A DNA stretch of 64,000 nucleotides. Source: Terriglobia bacterium (GTDB lineage Bacteria; Acidobacteriota; Terriglobia; UBA7540). Positions 16,949 to 26,660 of this stretch are shown here, in pieces. The stretch's first letter is position 1; each line of letters begins with the position of its first letter. The notes below the pieces were generated by a model, which saw only the letters and a list, made by a program, of their open reading frames with translations, was not told where the DNA came from and did no database searches. The position numbers and the translations under genes are program-made. The stretch covers positions 1-64,000 of the forward strand of contig JAIQEZ010000005.1 of NCBI GenBank assembly GCA_020073545.1, in the 5' to 3' direction.

Positions 16949-17586
16949 CCCCGGCTCTGCCGGGGAGGCAGTAGAAGTTTGACAAATACCGGAGTCCATC
17001 GGGGAAACTCCTTAACGTGAGCCGCCAAAGCACACGAAAAGGAGCTCCACGATGGACGAAAAGGAAAGCCTAAACCATACGAAGTGGGAGTGCAAATATC
17101 ATGTAGTCTTCATCCCAAAGTGTCGAAGGAAGACTTTGTACCAGGAACTGCGGCGGTATCTGGGGGAGGTATTTCGTCGGCTGGCAGAGCAGAAGGAGAG
17201 TCAGATTGAAGAAGGGCATCTGAGGCCGGATCATGTGCATATGATGATTGCGATTCCCCCCAAGTACGCGGTATCGCAAGTGATTGGATACATCAAAGGC
17301 AAGAGCGCGATCCATCTGGCGCGGGTGTACGGAGAGAGGAAGCGGAATTTCGTGGGTCAGCACTTTTGGGCACGAGGGTTCTTCGTGTCCACAGTGGGCC
17401 GCGATGAGGCCGTGATCCGCGAGTACATCCGGAAGCAGGAGCAAGAAGACAAGCGACTGGACCAGATGAACCTGTGGCGATGAGCGGCCACCGTCAAGGT
17501 GGCTCAACCAATCTGGGGCCGCGTTAGCGACCCCGCCTAGCCGCTTTGAGCGGCTCACAACTTAAAGCCCCCGGCTTTGCCGGGGG
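16949..17586 (+). mobile_element. IS200-type insertion sequence
   Basis: A single-gene element bounded by two similar hairpins: CCCCGGCTCTGCCGGGG on the left (16949-16965) and CCCCCGGCTTTGCCGGGGG on the right (17568-17586). There are no terminal inverted repeats or target duplication, as expected for this family, so exact cleavage points can only be placed within some tens of bases outside the hairpins. A further hairpin (AGCCGCTTTGAGCGGCT, 17539-17555) lies between gene and right end. It has removed or displaced the start of the TonB-like gene. Confidence 0.8.
17052..17483 (+). CDS. tnpA: IS200/IS605-family transposase TnpA
   Basis: A 143-residue Y1 HUH single-strand transposase. 'RPDHVHMMI' supplies the HUH-type His pair (His61, His63), and Tyr125 in 'IREYIRKQEQED' is the catalytic nucleophile. 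'WARGFFVSTVG' is the conserved block before the Tyr helix. Length is normal and the frame is intact, so it is probably active. AAGGAG precedes the ATG by 7 bases. No TnpB or RNA-guided partner accompanies it. Confidence 0.95.
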   Translation: MDEKESLNHTKWECKYHVVFIPKCRRKTLYQELRRYLGEVFRRLAEQKESQIEEGHLRPDHVHMMIAIPPKYAVSQVIGYIKGKSAIHLARVYGERKRNFVGQHFWARGFFVSTVGRDEAVIREYIRKQEQEDKRLDQMNLWR

Positions 17587-17589
17587 ATA

Positions 17590-18556
17590 CTTACTGTCGG
17601 GAACTCCTGCAGAACAGGCGCAGCAACAAGAACGGGTGTTGCAGTTCCTCAAGGAGGTGCGAGACCTCACCGACATCCGGACTGCCGACAGCCCACCTTT
17701 CCGTGTGCGAGCGCGTGTTGAGGCGGCTCCGTTGAAGCCCGGAATGAAACCTTCTCATGGGACATTGCTTCTGAGCTGGCTTGCTCCTGCCCAGTGGCGG
17801 GAGGAGATCACCTTTCCGGGCTACAGCCAGGTGCGAATAGCCTCTCAGGGAAAGCTTTGGACAGCACGTGACGCCCCCTTTGAGTCCGTACGCGCTTACC
17901 AGTTGGAAGAACTGATAAACCTCCGATCGCAATGGACTCTGAGACAGGGCGAATCCGCTAGAGAAGAGAATAAGGAAAAGAAGCAGAAGGGGTCTGTCAT
18001 GCGCTGCATTGAGGTGAAGGGTTATCTCGAGCCCGGACGTGAACTATGCTCGGATGCGGAATCGTTGGTCCCGCTCGCGACTAGGGCTGTGGCTTCGCAT
18101 CTGACTTCCTACGAATACGGCGACTATGCGCCATGGGGCAGCAAGCAGTTTCCCCACTTGATGCGCGCCTACGAAGGCAAGAATCTCGTAATTGAGGCGC
18201 GACTAGAGGAACTAGCACTGATTTCAGAACCGCCGGCCTCCCTGCTTTCCCTTCCGGCCGGAGCCACTGCCTGGGACTGGTGTGATAATGCCGAGCCCGC
18301 GAAGGCGCTTGACAAGACTGCACCACACTACCCGCAGGCGGCCCGCCAAAGCGGGCGGGAGGCTGACGTGTCCGTCTATGCCGTTATTCCCACAGATGGC
18401 TCGCCGCAGCACCTTACGGTCGTGAGGTCAGCGGGTCCCGATTTTGACGCCTCAATTCTGGCTGCCGTTGCCCGTTGGCGATATCGGCCCGGGATGTGTG
18501 GAGATAACCCGATCACCACCGAAACAGTCATTGATGTTGCATACAGGCTGCGGTAA
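17590..18556 (+). pseudogene. TonB C-terminal-domain protein, 5' truncated by IS200
   Basis: The frame encodes about 320 residues from 'SGTPAEQAQQQERVLQFLKE' to a TonB_C domain ('HYPQAARQSGREADVSVYAV' and 'FDASILAAVARWRYRPG'). The expected signal peptide or membrane anchor is missing: the open frame extends upstream only into the IS right end. The nearest usable start (TTG at 17546) would make the first residues from IS sequence. The middle resembles lipoprotein-carrier-like domains that often precede TonB_C in Acidobacteria. Probably non-functional. Confidence 0.7.
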
Positions 18557-18848
18557 TAACCGGTAGGTGGTCTTCTAATCCGCGGCCATCCATTGGAGCG
18601 ATTTCGTTTCGGCGCTGTCCCCCGATCCGCGGGCGTTGCAGGCCGTCGTAGGCGCAGCAGCCCGCTTGGCGCAGATCTCCGCCTTTGACGCCGACACCCC
18701 TTGAGTGCAAGCCTCAAAGCTACCTCTTTATTATCAGCGATTACGTGGACAATTTAATGTAATACTTTAAGTCGTCACTATGGCTCCCGCCAGGGTGTGA
18801 AAAACACCTCTTTGGCTGCCACCTCCTCTGCCTGGACCGGCCGCGTGG
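18557..18848. other. Intergenic region without a gene
   Basis: This gap between the truncated TonB-like gene and the convergent membrane/TPR gene shows no coding frame of credible composition. It contains one copy of the AT-rich palindrome family (18750-18773). Confidence 0.5.
18750..18773 (-). repeat. AT-rich palindrome family, copy A
   Basis: On the minus strand the core reads TTAAAGTATTACATTAA, an imperfect palindrome of 7-bp arms and a 3-bp spacer. It matches copy B at 20 of 24 positions. It stands out in GC-rich surroundings. Confidence 0.55.
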
Positions 18849-20708
18849 TCACCTGGGTCGAGGTGAAAACGAGTTTGCGGTCGGCTTTGCGGCCTGGCTT
18901 CCTAACTGCCCCTCGACCTCCGCAAGCAGCGCACGGGTTTGAGCGTCCTGCGGGTCTGCGGCGAGCGCCGCTTCCAACTCCTGCCGCGCCTCCGCGAGTT
19001 TCCCTGCCTGTTTCAGCACCAGCCCCAGCCCCAAGTGATACCCATGACCGTGGGGGCGCACGAGCAAGGCCGTGCGAATGGCTCCCTCCGCCTCGGCCAG
19101 CCGGTTGAGGTGCATCCACGCCAGCCCCAGGTACAAAAACTGGTCGCCGTCCGTGGGATCCGCGGCAGCGCTCCGCTCAAAGTAACGAACAGCCTCCGCG
19201 AAGTTGCCCTGCTGGTAATAGCGATACGCCAAGTTAACGTTCGCCCGCCAGAAGTCAGGATGGCTCTCGAGCACCTGCCTGTAAAGCGCCTGGGCGGCCG
19301 GAACCATGCCGCGTTCCGCCGCCGCAGCGGCCAAGCTGGTAGTCGCGGAAACATTCTGGGGGGCGATTTCGTGTGCATGAAAGTTCAGGGAGAGATCGTC
19401 CGACCAGCAGAGGCTCTGGCGTGCGGTCGCGAAGGCCATGAGAACAGAAAACGCTACTCCCAGGGCGGCGGCCCAGGAGGACCGCGCCAGCAGGCGGGCG
19501 TGGCGGAATCCTGCCTGTCGCCACGCCAAAGCCACCAGGATCGAAAAGCCCACGGACGGGAGGTAGAGATAGCGGTCGTGCGCGATTTCGCCCTCGGGAA
19601 GCAGCCGAAAGTTAAGGACAGGAAGAATCGCCAGCGCCATCCAGAGGCTTGCGAAAGCCCAGGCGCGCGATCCCTCTGGCGCAGGGCCGCGGGTCCGGCG
19701 GTGCCAGAAGACCAGAACCGCGACCACCGCAACCAGCACGACCAACGGCAATATGAACCCTCTGAAGCTGGGGGCGGAAACATAGGGCGTGTCGTAGTAG
19801 CAGCTCAGGCGGGCCGGCCAGACCAGCAGGCGCAAGTAGAAAAGCCCTACGGAGGGGATGGTGAGGATTGCAGTCGAGACCGGTAGCGGCGTGACGGTGT
19901 GGGCGAACCCTCTGACCGCCCAGACGCGCAGTGGCAGGTAGGCGAGGGTCACAGCAAGAAAGGAAGCCACCGCCACAAGCGCCGCGCGCAGCCTTGCGCC
20001 CGGGCGGGTTTCCCCACCGTCCACCGCCGCGTAGATCCAGGCGAAGGCGGCGACGAAGACCGGCAGCATCAAGCTGCTCTCCTTCGAGAGCAAGGCCGCG
20101 CCATAAAGGGTCAATGACGCGGCAAGCCACCTGAGCCTCGGTCCATGTTCGCGGCTGCGCAACCAAGCGAGAAAGGCAGCCAGCACGAACAGGGTCGAGA
20201 GCGGTTCGGCAACCCCGGAGATGTAGGCGACGGCCTCGATGTGAACGGGGTGCAATCCGAATACTAGCGCGCCCGCAGTCGCCACCCCTTTGTCCCGCGT
20301 GAGCCGGAAGCCCAGGCGGAAGACGAGGTAGGTCACCGCCAGGTGCGCCGCCACCGAAGTGAGATGCCATCCCCAGGCGCGCAGACCAAAAAGCACTTCG
20401 TTCAGGCGTAGCCAGAGGAGGAACAAGGGCCGATAATAATTTGAGAGCAGATGCGGGTACAGATAACTCCAGACGTGCGAGGTGAAATAGCTCGGCAGGT
20501 AGCGCCAGGCGCGAATCGCGTCGTTCCCGACGATGCCGGCTTTGTCGTCGAAGACGAACCCAAAACTCAGCGTGGCAGCGTAAGCAATAAACGTGGCCGT
20601 GAGGATCCCCGCCACGGCCAGGCCGCTCGTCCAAGGAGAATCGCCCTCCAAGTACCCTTCCCACCCGCGTTTTTGGGGATCGTTGTCAGTACCCATCTTT
20701 GCCGGCAT
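18849..20708 (-). CDS. Multi-pass membrane protein with C-terminal TPR repeats (TMTC/GT-C-like)
   Basis: 619 residues, same architecture as the gene at 14955. About ten membrane helices follow an acidic first loop ('FVFDDKAGIVGND'), with 'RPLFLLWLRLNEVLFGLRAW' and 'GLHPVHIEAVAYISGVAEPL' matching the paralogue closely. TPR units occupy roughly residues 445-590 ('FWRANVNLAYRYYQQGNFAE'). The two genes point toward each other and flank the IS200 copy. The protein could be a glycosyltransferase or a membrane scaffold. An alternative ATG lies four codons in. Confidence 0.75.
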   Translation of the reverse strand: MPAKMGTDNDPQKRGWEGYLEGDSPWTSGLAVAGILTATFIAYAATLSFGFVFDDKAGIVGNDAIRAWRYLPSYFTSHVWSYLYPHLLSNYYRPLFLLWLRLNEVLFGLRAWGWHLTSVAAHLAVTYLVFRLGFRLTRDKGVATAGALVFGLHPVHIEAVAYISGVAEPLSTLFVLAAFLAWLRSREHGPRLRWLAASLTLYGAALLSKESSLMLPVFVAAFAWIYAAVDGGETRPGARLRAALVAVASFLAVTLAYLPLRVWAVRGFAHTVTPLPVSTAILTIPSVGLFYLRLLVWPARLSCYYDTPYVSAPSFRGFILPLVVLVAVVAVLVFWHRRTRGPAPEGSRAWAFASLWMALAILPVLNFRLLPEGEIAHDRYLYLPSVGFSILVALAWRQAGFRHARLLARSSWAAALGVAFSVLMAFATARQSLCWSDDLSLNFHAHEIAPQNVSATTSLAAAAAERGMVPAAQALYRQVLESHPDFWRANVNLAYRYYQQGNFAEAVRYFERSAAADPTDGDQFLYLGLAWMHLNRLAEAEGAIRTALLVRPHGHGYHLGLGLVLKQAGKLAEARQELEAALAADPQDAQTRALLAEVEGQLGSQAAKPTANSFSPRPR

Positions 20709-20844
20709 CTAACATAACCCAAACTGCGCCGGATCTTGCAGAGATTCACCTGCCGCGAACTTGAGGAACGCGGCCTCGCACCGGCGCCGTTTCGCTCGCT
20801 CCTCTGGCTGCTTCCACCCGCACGGGTGACCCCCGTGCGCGCCA

Positions 20845-20860
20845 TGTCGACGCGCCGACA
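20845..20860. repeat. 16-bp palindrome TGTCGACGCGCCGACA, copy 1
   Basis: Near-perfect palindrome in a gene-free stretch. Two further copies (24214 and 28548) differ at one position at most. Confidence 0.6.
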
Positions 20861-20999
20861 GAGAGAGAACAGCGATGAGTGACAAGCGAGCAGTGACGAG
20901 CAGGACCAGGACGAGCTTGACCCAGGCGGAACAGAGCGCCAAGCCGGGCCTAGAAAAGAAGGGCCACGAACCTCCTGGAGATCCGCGACCTCATGGATA

Positions 21000-21023
21000 A
21001 ACTTAAAGTGTTACTTTAATTTG
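21000..21023 (+). repeat. AT-rich palindrome family, copy B
   Basis: The core TTAAAGT-GTT-ACTTTAA is a perfect inverted repeat with 7-bp arms. It is the most symmetrical of four copies. Confidence 0.6.
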
Positions 21024-21115
21024 GGCGGTTCCCAGCTCTTCCCTTTAGCCGAGCGCCAATGCGAGCGCCCCTGCCCGAACACCCAACCGCCCACACCTGA
21101 AACCTGACACCTGCC

Positions 21116-23821
21116 TCACGCCGTCGTGTAGCCTTTCTCCATTTGCTTCTTCACGGCCGCTTGGGCTGCCGCTAGGCGCGCAATAGGCACACGGTAAGGC
21201 GAGCAGCTCACGTAATTCAGGCCCGCCTCCGCGCAAACCTCGATTGAAGCCGGATCACCGCCGTGCTCGCCGCAAATGCCCACCTTGAGCTTGGGGCGTG
21301 CTGCGCGGCCTTCCTTGGTACCGAGCTTCATCAGGCGGCCGACCCGCTTCGGGTCCAGCACTGCGAAGGGGTCCGCCGGCCAGATCTTCGCCTTCACGTA
21401 AGCGTTGATGATCTTGGCGCAATCATCGCGGGATATCCCGAACGTGGTCTGCGTGAGGTCATTGGTGCCGAAGCTGAAGAACTCCGCTTCCTGCGCGATC
21501 TCGCCCGCCGACAATGCCGCCGCCGGCAGCTCGATCATGGTACCCACCAAGTACTTGACCTCCACGGCCTTCTTCTTGAAAACCTCTTGCGCGACGCGGT
21601 TCACGATCTCCTTCTGCGCCTGCAACTCCTTTACATCGCCGACGAGGGGGATCATGACTTCAGGTTCCACTTGAATTCCCTGCTTCTGGCAGTCGCAGGC
21701 CGCTTCGAAGATGGCGCGCGCCTGCATCTCGCTGATTTCAGGATACATGATGCCCAGCCGGCAACCGCGCAAGCCAAGCATGGGATTGAATTCATGTAGT
21801 CCTTCAACTACTTCCAGTAACTTCTTGAGCCGCGCGGTCTTAGGGCTCTTCTTTCTCCGCGCTTCCAGGATCGCGATCTCCACCATCAACTCTTCCCGCT
21901 TGGGTAGGAACTCGTGCAGCGGCGGGTCGAGTGTCCGAATGGTGACCGGCAACCCGTCCATGGCCTTGAAGAGCCCGAAGAAGTCCTTGCGCTGCATCGG
22001 CAGGAGCTTCGCCAAGGCCGCGCGTCGTTCTTTCTCGTACTTGGCTGCTTCCTTGGGATCCTGTGTATCTTTGCAGGCCATAATCATGCGCTGCACGTGC
22101 GGCAGCCGGTCCTTGGCGAAGAACATATGCTCAGTGCGGCAGAGGCCAATGCCTTCCGCGCCGAAACGGCGAGCCACCAAGGCGTCGCGCGGGATATCAG
22201 CGTTGGCGCGCACGCCCAGTTCGCGCGCTTCGTCGGCCCACTTCATGAATTCCGCGAAGGCGCCGCTGTGGGGATCGGGCTCGACTAAGTCCGCTTTGCC
22301 CAGGATGACGCGGCCAGTGGACCCGTCGAGTGAAATCCAATCACCTTCCTTGACGATGTTCGGGCCCACCTTGATTTGGCGCTTCTTTTCGTCCACTTCG
22401 GCTTCGCCGCAGCCCGCCACGCAGGGCTTGCCCATGCCGCGGGTCACCACGGCGGCGTGCGAGGTCATGCCGCCGCGCGAGGTGAGAATACCCACGGCCA
22501 CTTCCATGCCGTGAATATCGTCGGGGACGGTTTCGGCACGCACCAGAATCACCGGCGCGGCCTTCCCTCTCACCACCGCCTCATCGGCCGTAAAGACCAC
22601 GCGTCCCACAGCCGCTCCAGGCGAGGCCGGCAGGCCCCTGGCGATCACCTTCAGCGGCTTCGACTCATCGAGCACGGGGTGCAGTAACTGGTTCAACTGC
22701 TCGGGCTCGACGCGCAGCAGGGCTTCCTTGGGCGCCAGTAGACCTTCTTGCACCATTTCGACGGCAATCCGCACCGCCGCCGGCCCCGTGCGCTTGCCGT
22801 TGCGGGTCTGCAGCATGTAGAGCTTGCCCTCCTGAATGGTGAACTCGAAATCCTGCACGTCTTTGTAATGCTTCTCGAGCCGCGTGGTGATTTCGTGGAG
22901 CTGGTGGTAAACCTCGGGCATGATCTGCTCGAGTTCCTTGATCGGAACCGGCGTGCGCACGCCTGCCACCACATCCTCGCCCTGGGCGTTCATCAGAAAC
23001 TCGCCGTAGAACTCCTTGGCGCCCGTGGCCGGATCGCGCGTAAAGCCCACGCCCGTGCCGGAGGTGTCGCCCATATTGCCGAAGACCATGGTCTGTACGT
23101 TCACGGCCGTCCCCAGGTCATCGGAAATCTTGTTCAGGCGCCGATAGGTCTGGGCGCGCGGGTTGTACCAGGAGCGGAAAACCGCCTCGATGGCCATGTT
23201 CAGTTGCACCAGGGGATCCTGCGGGAAGTCCTTGCCGGCTTCCCTGCGTACGACCTTCTTGTAGTCGGCAATGACGGCTTTCAGGTCATCGGCCGTCAGG
23301 TCGGTGTCGAGCTTCACGCCCTTTTTCTTCTTCTGGCCGTCGAAAACGTGCTCGAACTTGGCTTTGGGGATCTCCATCACCACGTTGCCGAACATCTGGA
23401 TGAAGCGCCGGTAGCTGTCGTAAGCGAAGCGCAGGTTGCCGGTCTTGCGCGCGAACACCTCGACGACCGTGTCGTTCATGCCCAGGTTCAGGACGGTGTC
23501 CATCATGCCAGGCATGGAAAACTTGGCGCCCGATCGCACCGAAACCAGCAGCGGCTTCTCCGCATCGCCGAGTTCCTGCCCCAGCAGCGCCTCGAGTTTC
23601 GCCAATGCCTCGTCTTTCTGGGCCAGGATCTCAGGCGGCGTCTGGTTGTGGTTCTGGAAGTAAAGCCGGCAGGCGGAAGTCACAATGGTGAATCCCGGGG
23701 GAACCGGCAAGCCCGCGTTGGTCATTTCGGCCAGGCCGGCGCCCTTGCCGCCCAAGGCGTCCTTCATGGCCCCGTGGCCATCAGCCTTCCCACCTCCGAA
23801 AAAATACACGTACTTCTCCAT
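21116..23821 (-). CDS. ppdK: Pyruvate, phosphate dikinase
   Basis: A 901-residue PPDK that interconverts pyruvate, ATP and phosphate with PEP, AMP and pyrophosphate. The N-terminal nucleotide-binding domain starts 'MEKYVYFFGGG'. The swivelling domain has the phospho-His motif 'GGMTSHAAVVTRGMGKPC', and the C-terminal PEP barrel carries 'GICGEHGGDPAS' with its catalytic Cys. Length is normal. The ATG is preceded by GAAAGGAG at 5 bases; a longer frame 30 bases upstream is not needed. It is transcribed alone, toward the membrane/TPR gene. Confidence 0.95.
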   Translation of the reverse strand: MEKYVYFFGGGKADGHGAMKDALGGKGAGLAEMTNAGLPVPPGFTIVTSACRLYFQNHNQTPPEILAQKDEALAKLEALLGQELGDAEKPLLVSVRSGAKFSMPGMMDTVLNLGMNDTVVEVFARKTGNLRFAYDSYRRFIQMFGNVVMEIPKAKFEHVFDGQKKKKGVKLDTDLTADDLKAVIADYKKVVRREAGKDFPQDPLVQLNMAIEAVFRSWYNPRAQTYRRLNKISDDLGTAVNVQTMVFGNMGDTSGTGVGFTRDPATGAKEFYGEFLMNAQGEDVVAGVRTPVPIKELEQIMPEVYHQLHEITTRLEKHYKDVQDFEFTIQEGKLYMLQTRNGKRTGPAAVRIAVEMVQEGLLAPKEALLRVEPEQLNQLLHPVLDESKPLKVIARGLPASPGAAVGRVVFTADEAVVRGKAAPVILVRAETVPDDIHGMEVAVGILTSRGGMTSHAAVVTRGMGKPCVAGCGEAEVDEKKRQIKVGPNIVKEGDWISLDGSTGRVILGKADLVEPDPHSGAFAEFMKWADEARELGVRANADIPRDALVARRFGAEGIGLCRTEHMFFAKDRLPHVQRMIMACKDTQDPKEAAKYEKERRAALAKLLPMQRKDFFGLFKAMDGLPVTIRTLDPPLHEFLPKREELMVEIAILEARRKKSPKTARLKKLLEVVEGLHEFNPMLGLRGCRLGIMYPEISEMQARAIFEAACDCQKQGIQVEPEVMIPLVGDVKELQAQKEIVNRVAQEVFKKKAVEVKYLVGTMIELPAAALSAGEIAQEAEFFSFGTNDLTQTTFGISRDDCAKIINAYVKAKIWPADPFAVLDPKRVGRLMKLGTKEGRAARPKLKVGICGEHGGDPASIEVCAEAGLNYVSCSPYRVPIARLAAAQAAVKKQMEKGYTTA

Positions 23822-24018
23822 GATTGCTCCTTTCGAGTTGTCAGGTCTCAATTGTCAATCGTTAGTTCAAAGTCAAAAGTTGAAATTCCAAAGGCGCTAC
23901 TTGCTCGCGGTCCGTATCGGTTTTTAGCAAGTAAATGGCCGAAGATTGTGCCCCAATTCCCGCGGTCTTTCAACGGGCAACTGAGCGCTGTCGCGGACGC
24001 ATCTAGTCTTTCCGCCCC

Positions 24019-24147
24019 AGGAGGGCGGGGCTTCAGTCCCGCCGCAACGCCGTCCCCTCACCCCCGCCCCTCTCCCGCGCGCGGGAGAGGGGGGACCGCG
24101 AAGTGGGGGTGAGGATCTAAACGGCGGGGTTAAGACCCCGCCCTCCT
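24019..24147. repeat. Composite cruciform repeat
   Basis: AGGAGGGCGGGG (24019-24030) pairs perfectly with CCCCGCCCTCCT (24136-24147). Nested inside is a perfect 26-base palindrome at 24067-24092 built from CCCCTCTCCCGCG and its complement, flanked by CCCTCACCCCC and GGGGGTGAGG. The structure resembles the REP-like intergenic repeats of GC-rich genomes. Confidence 0.7.
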
Positions 24148-24213
24148 ACGAGTCCGACACGCTTGTCGGTCTGGCACGAAGCACCATTAGCCCTACGGCT
24201 CGTTTCTTGCCGA

Positions 24214-24229
24214 TGTCGACGCGTCGACA
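24214..24229. repeat. 16-bp palindrome TGTCGACGCGTCGACA, copy 2
   Basis: A perfect palindrome, extended to 18 bases by flanking A and T. It lies in the gap downstream of glyS. Confidence 0.6.
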
Positions 24230-24304
24230 TTCAAGAACACTGGCGAGTGGCCAGTGAGCCAAGCTCCCCCGCCCGTCTGCTCGTCACTTGTCACTGGTCG
24301 CTCG

Positions 24305-26500
24305 TCACTGTTTTTGAGCTATTTCCGCAAAATCCGCTATGCCAGCGAACAGCTCGTCCAGCTTCTTTAGCAAGCGCAAGCGGTTCTGGCGAATTTCCCG
24401 GTCCTCCGCCATGACCAACACTTTGTCGAAGAAGCGGTCGACGGCTGGCCGCAGGGTCGAAATCGCTTCCAGGGCCTGCCGATACTGGCGTTCCTCCCGG
24501 TATCGCGCCACTTCCCCGGCGATGCCGCGATAGGCCTGGTCAAGCTCGATTTCCTGCGGTTCCTTCAAAAGACTCGTGTCAACCTCGCCAGGTCGCCAGT
24601 CGGCTACCGTCGCCGACTTCGTCAGGATGTTCCGGATACGTTTCGCGGCCGCGCAGACAGCTTCAAAGTCCTCCCCACCCCGCAGCGATTCCAGAGCCTC
24701 GACGCGCTCCGTAGCATCGAGGGGGTTGTCCCAACTGGCAGCCGCGGCCAGGACTGCTCGCACGGTATCGTACCGGAAACATCGAATGTTTTCGAGATAA
24801 TACTCCAGGCGCTCACGAAAGAACTCGTGCACAGCCGGCAAGGTACGACTCCAGGGGACTTCCGTAAGAATACCTTCTTCCGCATGGCCGGCGAGGTACT
24901 CATGAAACTTTTGGATCAAGCTCCACAACGAAATAGATATCTTAAATTCAAGTAAAACTTTAATTATCCCATTCCCTTGCCGACGCAACGCGAACGGGTC
25001 ACCCGAACTCGTCGGTTGATGCTCGACGGCGAAGCCTGCGACCACGCTGTCAAGCTTGTCGGCCAGCGACACCAGCGCGCCGACTAGGGTGCGCGGCGAC
25101 TGCCCTTCCGGTCCCAAAGGCAGATAGTGGTCGTAAATGGCGGTGGCAACTTCGTCAGATCTTCCTTGAGCTTTTGCGTAGAGCCCCCCCACCACCCCTT
25201 GCAGTTCCGGGAATTCCTGCACCATCTGGGTGGTCAGGTCCGCCTTGCACAGATCTACCGCACTGAACACGTTTTCCCATTCGTGGGGAGCGACGAGTTT
25301 CTTCTCTTGAAGTGCCTCGAAGATGACTCGTGCAACCTTAGCCATCCGCGCGACCTTGTTCGCGTAACTGCCGAGCCCCGACTGAAAGGTAATCGTGTGA
25401 AGCAGAAGGCCACGTTCCAACAAGGTCTTCTTCTGGTCGGCGTTCCAAAAGAACTCCGCGTCGCGGAAGCGTGCGGTCAGCACGCGCTCGTGCCCCTGGC
25501 GAATCAGGCCCCTCGCGTCCGAGTCCATGTTGAGCACGGCGACAAAGTGCGGACGCAGGTTCCCCTGCCCGTCCTCCACGGCAAAGTACTTCTGGTGGTC
25601 GCGCATCACGGTGATCAGGATTTCGCGCGGCAAGTGAAGGAACCGCTCTTCGAAGCCCCCGAGCATGGGCCTGGGCCACTCGGTGGAGTTCGCGATCCAA
25701 TCAGCCAACCACTCATCCTGGACGATCTTGAGCGAGGCTTTTTCAACCAGCGCTTGAGCTTCCCGAATGAAGCTCGCCCGGCGCCGCGCAGGATCAATCT
25801 CCACATGTGCTTGCGCCAATTTCTTCGTGTAATCCATGAAGCCTGCAACGCGTAGCGGCCTCGCGCTTTTGGCGCGATGCCCGAAGGTGAAATCCCCGGA
25901 CTTTACGCCCAGGATTTCGAAGTCGACCGGCTTCGCCTGCTTCCCTTCTCCCAAGACAGCCAACACCCAGCGAATGGGCCGCACAAAGCGCGGCGCCGAC
26001 TTCTCCGTCCAGTACATGCTCTTCGGGAAGGTCAGGCCCAGGATGGCTTGCGGCAAAATCTCCGGCAGGATCTCGCGGGCAGGACGGCCCCGGGTGGTTT
26101 TCCGCAGCGCCAGATACTCCCCTTTGGGAGTGATCACCCGGGTCAAATCCTTCAGAGGGACTGAGTTCTTCTGCGCGAAGCTCTCCGCCGCCCGCGTGTA
26201 ATCCCCTTCTGCATCGACCGCCACCTTGACGGGCGGTCCGACGATCTCTTCGATCTTGTCCGGCTGCTGAGCCAACAAGACCGGAACGTGGATCACTAGG
26301 CGACGCGGCGTGGAATACGTCCCCAGGGCCGATTCACGAATCGGGGGCTCATCATTGGCTGGCAGCAGCCGGGCTTCGCTGAGGGCCGCCTGGACCCGTT
26401 CGCCCAAGCCCTTCTAGGCGTCGCGGAGGAAGCGCGCGGGGATTTCCTCGCAGCCAACTTCGAGCAGCAGAGGCAGCGCGGCCACGCCAGGTGCCGTCAT
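24305..26500 (-). CDS. glyS: Glycyl-tRNA synthetase beta subunit with in-frame amber codon
   Basis: The beta subunit binds tRNA and completes the alpha2beta2 glycyl-tRNA synthetase. From 26407 downward the frame encodes 700 residues with standard GlyS blocks ('YSTPRRLVIHV', 'GVVGGLYAKAQGRSDEVATA', 'DPFALRRQGNG') and a C-terminal anticodon-binding-like domain. The conserved N-terminus lies upstream in the same frame: from the ATG at 26500, with GGAGG 7 bases ahead, it reads 'LLLEVGCEEIPARFLRDA', then TAG (26416-26414), then 'KGLGERVQAALSEA'. GAG to TAG would explain it. The gene may be mutated, the base may be a sequencing error, or translation may restart at the TTG at 26407. An AT-rich patch occurs around 24941-24963. 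Confidence 0.85.
24941..24963 (-). repeat. AT-rich palindrome family, copy D, inside glyS
   Basis: On the coding strand the core is TTAAAGTTTTACTTGAA. It matches copy B at 19 of 21 positions. Here it encodes part of 'GIIKVLLEFKIS' and forms an AT-rich island in a GC-rich gene. Since that protein segment is conserved in GlyS, chance resemblance remains possible. Confidence 0.4.
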
Positions 26501-26660
26501 GCTGGCACCTCCATATAACCGTCATTCCCGCGTAAGCGGGAATCCACTGTAGGGAACCGAGCCTGGACCCCCGCCTGCGCGGCGGTGACGGCCCGAGCTA
26601 GCGCCATCGCGCTCGCTTGGCCATTCCCGCCCAGGTTGGAATCCAGTGTATGTGGTGCGG
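26501..26660. repeat. Intergenic repeat with CATTCCCGC hairpin
   Basis: GTCATTCCCGCGTAAGCGGG followed by AATCCACTGTA forms a hairpin, and a second related unit (CATTCCCGCC...GGAATCCAGTGTA) follows about 100 bases on. The same hairpin, inverted, occurs at about 150-180 after the IS30 remnant. It sits between glyQ and glyS. Confidence 0.5.

Larger units (their letters stand above)
20709..21115. other. Intergenic region holding two palindromes
   Basis: No credible gene. The gap contains one 16-bp GC-rich palindrome and one copy of the AT-rich palindrome, each of a family repeated nearby. It separates the start of the membrane/TPR gene from the end of ppdK. Confidence 0.5.
23822..24304. other. 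Intergenic region with repeats
   Basis: The 483-base gap between ppdK and glyS holds a composite cruciform (24019-24147), a perfect 18-bp palindrome around 24213-24230 and low-complexity stretches near both genes. No credible gene. Confidence 0.6.

Noticed and set aside
22748-24112. 454-codon frame antisense to ppdK
   Set aside because: Overlaps the unmistakable ppdK gene and has no family features.
26400-26500. Alternative genetic code with TAG as a sense codon to explain glyS
   Set aside because: Several intact genes in the window, such as pilB, pilC and pilR, end with TAG, so it works as a stop here.
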